Positions 56,707 to 64,000 of a stretch of DNA of 64,000 nucleotides are shown piece after piece. The translations under genes and the position numbers were made by a program. How positions within the stretch are numbered: the first letter of the stretch is position 1; each line of letters opens with the position of its first letter. The notes under the pieces were generated by a model that was not told the DNA's origin, made no database searches, and saw only the letters and a program-made list of their open reading frames with translations. Source of the stretch: Larix kaempferi (lineage: Eukaryota > Streptophyta > Pinopsida > Pinales > Pinaceae); NCBI GenBank assembly GCA_027924585.1, contig BSBM01000036.1:372001-436000 (forward strand), given 5' to 3'.

Positions 56707-59379
56707 TGTTGCCAGTGGTTCTTGTAGATTTTCCAGAGGTCACTACTCACTCTGGAAATCTCAGATCCCAACTCGGCCTCGAGTCTCAGTAAGCCACATG
56801 CATACCAAAATCCAGCTTCTCAATCTCCAGAGAAGGTATACAAAATACAATATACTTATAAAATTGAAGCACATGAAATCTATCTATAACTCAACAAATA
56901 TGGCAATCACACATAAACAGAGGACACAAAGTTTTTGGTCAAAGAGCCTGAAAAACCGTTACAGGAAAACCAGTGAGAGATGGAAGAAACTTTTATATCT
57001 TCAAGCAATTACAATCAGTACCATAGAGTATTCCAACAATGACTTATCTCTGAGCCACATAAGGCTCTAAGTCTGATCTGATGGAAGGATGGGTAGCTCT
57101 GGCTGACTGAGCCCTCACTCTGAATGATTGCGCCCATCAACTGACTGCGCCCCTCTGCTCTGACTGTATCTATCTTTGAACTGCTCTCGGATTAGGGCCT
57201 CTTGTCCTCTTGCCACAGGATCACTGTCTCAGTGAAACCTACTCAGGTATGGTGAGCTACCTCTTAAATCTCGCCCTCCTCAGGGAAATGCGCCCTTTGC
57301 TCAGGAAATGCACCCCCCACTGAAAGAACAATCTCCGATCTCACAATGGATGGATCCGATCTATCTCAGAAGCTGACTCTGCCTTTGATGGATCCAACTT
57401 CTGATCCAAATGAATGAAGCTAGATCTCTGCTCAGATCTGCACCCCTTTGTCCCTCTGGAAGTGTGCCCCTCTCCTCAGGAAATGTGCCCTAGCTCAATC
57501 TCTGAGCTCTCTTTGTGCAGATGAACTCACTACACATTAATAATGCTCCTCAGTGCCTTCGATCAAGTGTGTACTGATCTCTCTCCGATCTACCCACTCT
57601 TCCTTAGAAAGTGCACCCCTCCTCTCAAGAATGTGCCCTCTGCATGCACTGATTTGCCCTCACTCTCTCTCTTCAATCTCTAAAGAAACTGCTCGAGTAA
57701 CCTTTTCCTGTGGCCCCTTGCCTCCTTTTATCAACTCACAGCCCGATTAGGGTTTCCAAAACCTAATATGAATGCAGGCAAAAATCCCTCTTTTGCATGC
57801 AGAATAACATTGTGCATTAAAAAATCTCGCATGCAAACTTTTGCATGCGTAAGGCAAACGTCACAGAAAATGAAGAAATTCTGCCTTTTAACTGCCAGCT
57901 GGTTTATGTCAAGTTTTGGTGGTTTTCACCTACAGCCGGTTTTGCATAGGCTGTAGGTTACTTATTACAAAAAATGCTTTAACAGTAAACACACAATTAA
58001 AAGCATTTAACAGGCTGCAAATTAATTTAGCCACATTCACACATAAAATGACTCTGAGATTTTTGGCCAAATCGAGCCTTGGAAAAACCCCCACGGGGAA
58101 AACCAGTTGAGAGAGAGAGATGTTTATTATTTCTTCAGCAAGATAATGTAACAGCAAACACAAAAGCAAATACAACTTATCTCCACATTAAATGCACCCC
58201 AGACTGCCTCGATTTCTGTGCACAACAGCTGCCTAGAAATGTGTGCAGAATCTCCTTGGTTTCTGTGCAGATAATGGACTGATATTACTGCTGTATCCTC
58301 CTCAATTTCTGTGCTGTTATCTCTTTAGAAAACTTGTGCAGAAAGTCTAGAAAACCGTGCCCTGTACTTTCCCAACAGACTGAGCAGAAACTGCCTCGGG
58401 TATAGTGCCCAGATGCTCCTCGAACTGTGTGTAGGAAAAGCAGACTACTGTACGGTGTTTCTCCTTGGAATTTGAACTGGGTTAATGTCTCGATATGTGT
58501 GCCTCGAGTTTCAGTGAAGCTGCCTCAAATCTGAACCCTTATCTTCCTCAAACTGCGCACTGAGATAATGGCTGCTGCCAACAGCATCACCTCGGTTTCT
58601 TTGCTGATGATAACTTGTGCTGTGAAGTAATCTATGCTGATAATAAATGCCCTGTACTGTGCCTCGAATACAGTGCCAACTGATGACTGAACTCCTCGAA
58701 GTGCGTGCTACCTGCAGTACTCTCTCGACCTCTCTCACTTCATTCATTCAATAATGAATAGGTTTAGAGCCTCCCTTCCTTTTTGTTCAATCCCTAAAAG
58801 TGATTCTAATCCAACGGTGGTGATTCACTTCAATCTGATGGTTGAGATTAGATGTGAGCAAAAGTCACATTAATTAAATCACTTAATTAATTATTACTCA
58901 CCCACTTTAACTTTAGACAAAAAGTGACTTTAAAAACATAAAGTCTCATTAATGTGTAATTAATGTGAGGGTCCCATTTCCCCCTCTTTAGTGACTTAGG
59001 CTAGGAGTCACTAGGGGAACACATATCAAGGTACAAAAACTAACAGAAAACTCTGCATGTGTCCACCACTGGATCCATGACACCTGGTAGAGTGCATTTC
59101 ATCCTCTACATTGCCTTGATGCCTATACTGATAATGTATCTTCCTGCTAGGCATCACCACATGAAGGACATCCCGAAATACACATATCTCTAACACTTCT
59201 TCTATTTGACTTCTATTAGTCCTCCAATCTATCATGGTCTGTGTTCACCTTCGCCTAATGTCTCATGCCGTCAAGGTTCATTATCTTGCTTGTGGTACTG
59301 CTTGGCCTTAAAATGCTGTTGTTACTCTAGAGTCACCACACATCTTCCAGATATTGTGTATTGCAGTTGCAAATTTTGA
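56707..59379 (-). mobile_element. Probable LTR I (Tat-like), boundaries tentative
   Basis: The left end TGTTGCCAGTGG resembles the TGTTGCC starts of LTR B. The interior has the GCGCCC/TGCACCCC words common to these LTRs, repeated GCCTCGA / CCTCGG words, and a minus-strand TATA (GATAAAAGG, about 57727). GCTAT precedes the left end (56702-56706) and occurs again at 59380-59384; if this is the duplication, the right terminus reads GA instead of CA. No coding domain is present. Confidence 0.4.
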
Positions 59380-59384
59380 GCTAT

Positions 59385-59641
59385 CTAAACATAGTTATGC
59401 TAATCAGCTAGCTGGGATGATTCTTTTGACGAAGATCACATGAAGAGAATATTATGTATTTCATGCAAACCCGAGCTTTCTTTGCAACCTTTTGAGGTAA
59501 GAATACTGAATTTGCCGGTTTCCACTTCCCCATACGTTAAAAAATCTGCATTTGCTTACCGTGCTTTAGAGATCGTATATATAAATTTGCTGGAATATTT
59601 CTAAAGGACAATCCCATGCAACAAAAGTTGTGGAATTAGTA
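59385..59641. other. Short intronic spacer
   Basis: Intron-like sequence between LTRs I and F. It contains CCTTTTGAGGTAAGAA, but no frame matching the next synaptotagmin exon was found. Confidence 0.4.
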
Positions 59642-60681
59642 GAAGCTGTTATCCACTAAGTTGCACTTAGGGGATTTCCAGTGAGCCACCAAGGATTAGA
59701 ACAAGTCAATTGTTCCCACTTAGTGCTCAGAAGTTCCATGGTTTCACCAGGACCAATTGTGGTTCCTTTTTCTTTTTTTGCATGTTCACACCCCCTTGGG
59801 GGAATTGTAATAAATAATGTAGCATGGTGGTCTTTTGTAAAAAGGCTTGGCCTTCTTGGGACTTAGTCATCAAACTAATCACCCTTGAGTGTTTTTTCCC
59901 TTGTTAATTATGCGACGCTTTTTAGCGACACATAATTTTCGAGTTTTTCACTCAAAATACTCCAAAGCCGGGTGATGAAAGTGATGATTAGGCCTTGAAA
60001 TGGTTATTAAATCCTGCCGTCTACGTATAATACCATGCTAGTCATAATCCTAGAGTCTTGTGAGCATGCGCTAAGTCCCCCCTAGGATTTTTTAATATTC
60101 TAGTTTTTTAATAAAATCATCGATAAGGTGTATTTTGATTGTAAAATTCTAAAGTGTCATAAAAGTATGGCTAGGGGTCCAAATTAATCCTGGGGATGCT
60201 CATTTTTGAAGCTAAAGCCCCCACATAACCTCTAGACCCACTTTTCCTAAGTTTTGAGTGATTATTTATCACTAAAATGAAAATCTCTCCAAAAAAGCAA
60301 AAAAGTCAATTAAAAATAGAAAAAAGTGAAATAATGGAGAAAAACAACATCCCTAAATCAGGGGGAACTTGTCCCAAACATGTTCTAGCCCAACTAAAGA
60401 TCATCTTGGAGCATCTTGGAGACCAAATAAAGCAAGAATGAGTTAGTTTCCACATGTGGTGAGTTTGTCTACAAGAGGAAATGCACCCTCTCTCATGAGG
60501 GGGGTGCACTTGTTGTGTTTGCATTTTCTTGTTAAAGGAATGGGTATCCAAAGGAGAGGTGGCACACCTCTTGCTAGGTGGCGCCTCTCCCTTGATTGTA
60601 ACTCAACCTCTATCCCTTGATTCCCTCAATAATGCGCCCTACATCTCCCTCTTGGAGTGCGCCCTTTTCTTCCCCTTTTGC

Positions 60682-60689
60682 TATTTAAG
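60682..60689 (+). promoter_or_regulatory. TATA box of LTR F
   Basis: GCTATTTAAGC, preceded within 50 bp by AATGCGCCCT and AGTGCGCCCTTTTC. About 80 bp downstream GATGAATAAAG may act as a poly(A) signal. Confidence 0.5.
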
Positions 60690-62011
60690 CAAGGTCTTTC
60701 TCCTCCTCTTTGGTAGAAGCAAGGAACCTCTGCTCTTGTAATGTATTGTTGTTGTCATTTGATGAATAAAGTTGTAGATTTGGAGGTCCAAATTGTGCAA
60801 GACTTCTCATGAATGTGGATGCTGGGCTCTAATCAAGGTGATATTTAGCTAGTTGCTTTCTTCTTTAGAAGTTTGTAGATATACTATCTAGCTTGGAAGG
60901 TCATTTTTGGCTTATAGAGTAAACATTTAAAGGTTTAAATTGTTTACTTGTGTTTGATTTTTTGAGATTAAAGAGTAACAATTTGTAGTCGGTAATACTT
61001 ATGTTCTTTTAATCTCATTCAATTAACTACACTACATTGATCTCGCTTGTTTAAAGATTTTTGTAGCTTGCAGATCATCTTAGGTGAAGAAGAAGTGGCA
61101 GTTCGGTTGCATCCCTTTTCTCTTCATATAATATTTTTGCATCTAACGCTTCTTGTATTATAGGCATCTCCACGTCCTCACAAAGATTCAAGCTGGAGCT
61201 TGAGACCCTCTCTTCTTCTCTTAAAAAATTAAACTCTCTTTTTGGTTACGTTTAAAACAAGCTTAGATCTCTTTAAAAATGTTTAACAAGCTTGATCATA
61301 TTTCTAGATCTAAAAGTGCTTTTACTTGCAATCACAGGCTTAGATCTAGTTCCATTTACTTGGTACTTAAAGTAGTATAATTCCTCTACTTTTTGCAAGT
61401 ATTTGGTTGTATATTTGTTATGTATTTTAGACACTAATCCATTAATCTGTTTGCTTTTAGTTTTGCTGGTTTTTAGCAGGTTGAAAGAAAAAGAGGCAGA
61501 GTTTTGGGCTAAAATGTCCATAAAGTGAACCATTTGAAGCACCAAGACCCATCTCCTATTCCTTTTCTTCTTCTTTCTTTCTTCTAGCTTTATTGTAAGC
61601 CTTTTTGATCCATTTTTCAAGGATCAAAGGCATTCTCTTTTAAGAAACATTGTACAAAAACATTAATAAAAAGCAAGTGGGATTTAAGGCTCCCACAACC
61701 CCCTTCCCCCATTTGGGGGAAGCCTGTATCTTTTTTTTGGTTTCTTTGCTTTATAGTAGTTTTCTTTTCTTTTATTTCTTGCAATAAGTTAGATCAATTA
61801 ATATCTCGCTTTCCTTTTTTCTTTTGCAAGTAAGTAAGTGAACCCGACTCATTGCCATGAATTATGCTCTCTCCACCACCTAAAGGGTTGCCGATTAGTG
61901 GAGGATGACCAGAAAAGTGACACATAGTTTGTGGTTTTAGTATAATATCGTTCCACTTTAAGTTCTTTTGTTTACTTCGCACTTACAATTATTTTTAGTT
62001 GTTTTAAATCG

Positions 62012-62458
62012 AAATAAACATTTGTTGCAAACTTCGTGTATGCTCTTTCCCTCTGCGGGCTTTTTCCTGGTCGTTGGGAAACTAGAAACGATTTGCAACA
62101 CTTCTTTAATCTCCCACATTTTAATTTAAACAACTCACCGTAATAAAATAAACAACCCTTAACATAGCGGAAATCTGATGCTATGAATTGAATTTGTGTG
62201 GGGAAATTCTCCAGAAGAAGCGGGAACCACCGGAAAAATAAACATTTGTTGCAAACTTCGCGTATGCTCTTTCCCTCTGTAGGCTTTTGCCTAGTCGTTG
62301 GGAAACTAGAAACGATTTGCAACGCTTCTTTAATCTTCCACATTTTAATTTAAACAACTCACCGTAATAAAATAAACAACTTAACATAGCGGAAATTCGA
62401 CGCTATGAATTGAATTTGTGTGGGGAAATTCTTCAGAAGAAGCGGGAACCACTGGAAC
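62012..62458. repeat. Tandem duplication, period 224 bp, in LTR F
   Basis: The block with AATAAACATTTGTTGCAAAC and AACGATTTGCAAC occurs at 62013 and again at about 62237, with a few differences. Confidence 0.9.
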
Positions 62459-63103
62459 GTGACCCCGGGGCCCCATTAGTCTACATCCTTGTTGGTGTAG
62501 TGTTGAACATCCTCTTGAGACTCCATCCAGCCCACATGTCTTCATGAGGAGCCACTCTTATTTAATTTCCAGAAATACTTCTTGTACCTCACGGTATATC
62601 TGGAGTTCCCCATACTCGTAAATCAATTCCATCATTAATAATTTAAAATTGACCAAGATCATATTGCAAAACATTTACAATTTTACCTCAGTAGCACAGT
62701 ATTTTATTTGACTCCATTGGCACTGATCTCCATTGGCAACAATACTTTACATTTTCTTAATATCAGTTCATTGTTGTTGCTTAAACCTTATATATGTTGA
62801 TGTTATCTTTTATATGCTGTTGAAGTATTTCTTATCTTTGTAATAATCTTGATCCAGTAATTCACTTCGAAAAAAATCCTAAAATAACTCACTTCCATCC
62901 TTAACGACTAAAACATTTAGAAGAGCTTTAGTAACTCTTTTTTAAGGACCACCCCCCTTGGCTTCATTAGGAGTTTGCCTAAACGGAGGAGTCAGGATTA
63001 GGTGACAGCACCTAGCTCGAAACTTTCCCCCAAGGACACACGTAGTAGCTTGAAGATTTCTGTTGCACTAACCCCCAGGTGTGATTCCAGCGGCAACAAA
63101 AGC

Positions 63104-63459
63104 CATAGGCTAAGTGAAATACTGGATCTGGATTTTTATATTTTATAGTTATCTGCTTGTGTAGATAACAGTATAACACCAATACCATGCTCAACACAAT
63201 TGTTTCAATCGACATCTTTTACAATATCAACCACAAGTGGTTATAACCTTTTTGGAAATCTCACAAGTGTAATGGTTATAGAACGCATGGTAGTCTTGGA
63301 ATTCAAGTATTTTGTAGGTACAATCTGTTGCCACCTAATACAAAGTTCTTGATGAATGTGCCCTCCCAATGCGAGTTGAATGAACCACCCTGTCTAGCAC
63401 TCTTATTGATTATTTGATTCTCCTAGGGCGCTCCTGAGGGGATATGGGGTCCAACCAGT
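63104..63459. other. Intronic spacer, nothing recognised
   Basis: No coding domain or repeat boundary was identified. Confidence 0.4.
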
Positions 63460-64000
63460 TGTTATTACCATATTACCCCATCCCCAGACATTATGGTATA
63501 GTCAGGTTGGTGCCCCAGGCATGTGGCAGAAAGTTACAGACATTTTTTTACTTCAGAGGTGGTTTTCCGGCAGTGAAATGGCTAGCAGAGGAAATCGATT
63601 TGGCTTAGTGGGGCAAGGAAATGGCATGAGATTGGTCTGGGACTTCATGATGATATTTTCCACACCTACCATCTTGGTCTCCAGCATAAGTGGGGTCCAC
63701 ACGTCATCCCATTTATTATTTTAGGGGTTTTACTATGTATTTTTGGACACACGTCCTAGTGTCTTTTGACAATTTATCACATGATGTATTATTTTTGATG
63801 TAGGTGGGGCATTAGTCTAGTAAAGATGTGATCTCCTAGACCCCCCACCATGTTATGACATTATGTTGTGTCCCTAGTCATGTTATGAGGCTCACGTCCC
63901 CCCTAGGGCGTCATTGAGGGAGGACGTCCCCCTTATTTTGAGTGATCCATGTTTAATTATTCGAGCTCATCTTAGTCGTTGATTATCATTATTGTATCTT
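63460..64000 (+). mobile_element. LTR J, C/D-like family, cut by the window end
   Basis: The segment with ATTTTGAGTGATCCATG and nearby GACGTC/CCCCC words matches, as reverse complement, the promoter-proximal region of LTR D (about 38640-38760). A possible start, TGTTATTACC at 63460, resembles the C/D terminus TGTTATCACA. The distance from this start to the shared block is much shorter than in D, so the element is either internally deleted or starts elsewhere. Confidence 0.4.

Larger units (their letters stand above)
59647..63098 (+). mobile_element. Solo LTR F (Tat-like), 3.45 kb
   Basis: It starts TGTTATCCAC and ends AGCGGCAACA, with flanks GAAGC (59642-59646) and AAAGC (63099-63103). The last 150 bp, in reverse complement, match the starts of LTRs A and B (TCCGTTTAGGCAAACTCCTA and AGCCAAGGGGGG). 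The TATA-like TATTTAAG (60682) sits 1.04 kb from the start, as in LTR G. The 5' part shares with G a block containing GAGTTTTTCACTC. It has no coding domain. A 224-bp tandem duplication lies at 62012-62458. Confidence 0.75.

Noticed and set aside
1-64000. tRNA, rRNA and CRISPR arrays
   Set aside because: None seen. The direct repeats present are tandem duplications or transposon parts without the regular repeat-spacer pattern.
59385-64000. Next synaptotagmin exon after 55852
   Set aside because: I looked for codons continuing the SMP domain (starting with the split Gly) after an AG acceptor and found none.

Overview
The window looks like nuclear DNA from a plant with a very large, transposon-filled genome, most likely a gymnosperm. 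This is an inference. It rests on a giant transposon-packed intron, long (2.3-4.5 kb) LTRs of the Tat type, copia LTRs, a LINE, and an endogenous caulimovirid with the polyprotein layout known from seed-plant genomes. No bacterial or organellar features were seen.

Host gene: the only cellular coding sequence I can support is two exons, + strand, of a plant synaptotagmin of the SYT4/SYT5 (NTMC2 type 2) kind. A 51-nt exon lies at 4777-4827 and a 121-nt exon at 55732-55852. Both have canonical splice sites and matching phase, and together they encode the start of the SMP lipid-binding domain. The intron between them is 50,904 nt. Everything else in the window appears to be intronic.

Layout of the big intron: an old LINE (+ strand) was cut into four pieces (about 6690-6913, 17823-19458, 29671-29868, 46203-46490) by three later LTR-element insertions. 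(1) LTR G, 6914-17822, carries the endogenous pararetrovirus (about 8694-17182) inside it. (2) LTR A, 19459-29670, itself holds a truncated copia LTR (19623-21955) and an intact solo LTR C (24349-28191). (3) A full-length Tat-type Ty3 element B, 29869-46202, minus strand, has solo LTR D (36612-41125) nested between its gag and protease. Short target-site duplications and resumed LINE reading frames support the nesting order. Further right are a broken hAT transposase (about 46500-47830, minus), an uncertain LTR H with a copia solo LTR inside it (49816-52611), and ordinary intron with small tandem duplications. The following intron holds LTR-like segments I, F (59647-63098, well bounded) and J (window end).

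Endogenous virus: the caulimovirid copy has a duplicated 5' module (movement protein twice, the second with a 556-bp internal deletion), a coiled-coil region, coat protein with CCHC knuckle, aspartic protease, reverse transcriptase and RNase H. After RNase H, in the same frame, come about 345 more codons of unrecognised protein ending in a Cys-rich tail. A TATA box and poly(A) signal downstream fit a pregenomic RNA promoter. Many stop codons and frameshifts show it is inactive as it stands.

All mobile-element genes here are broken. The most notable points are the size of the intron, the structure of the virus copy (duplication joined at a candidate primer-binding site, unexplained C-terminal extension), and the readable order of insertions.
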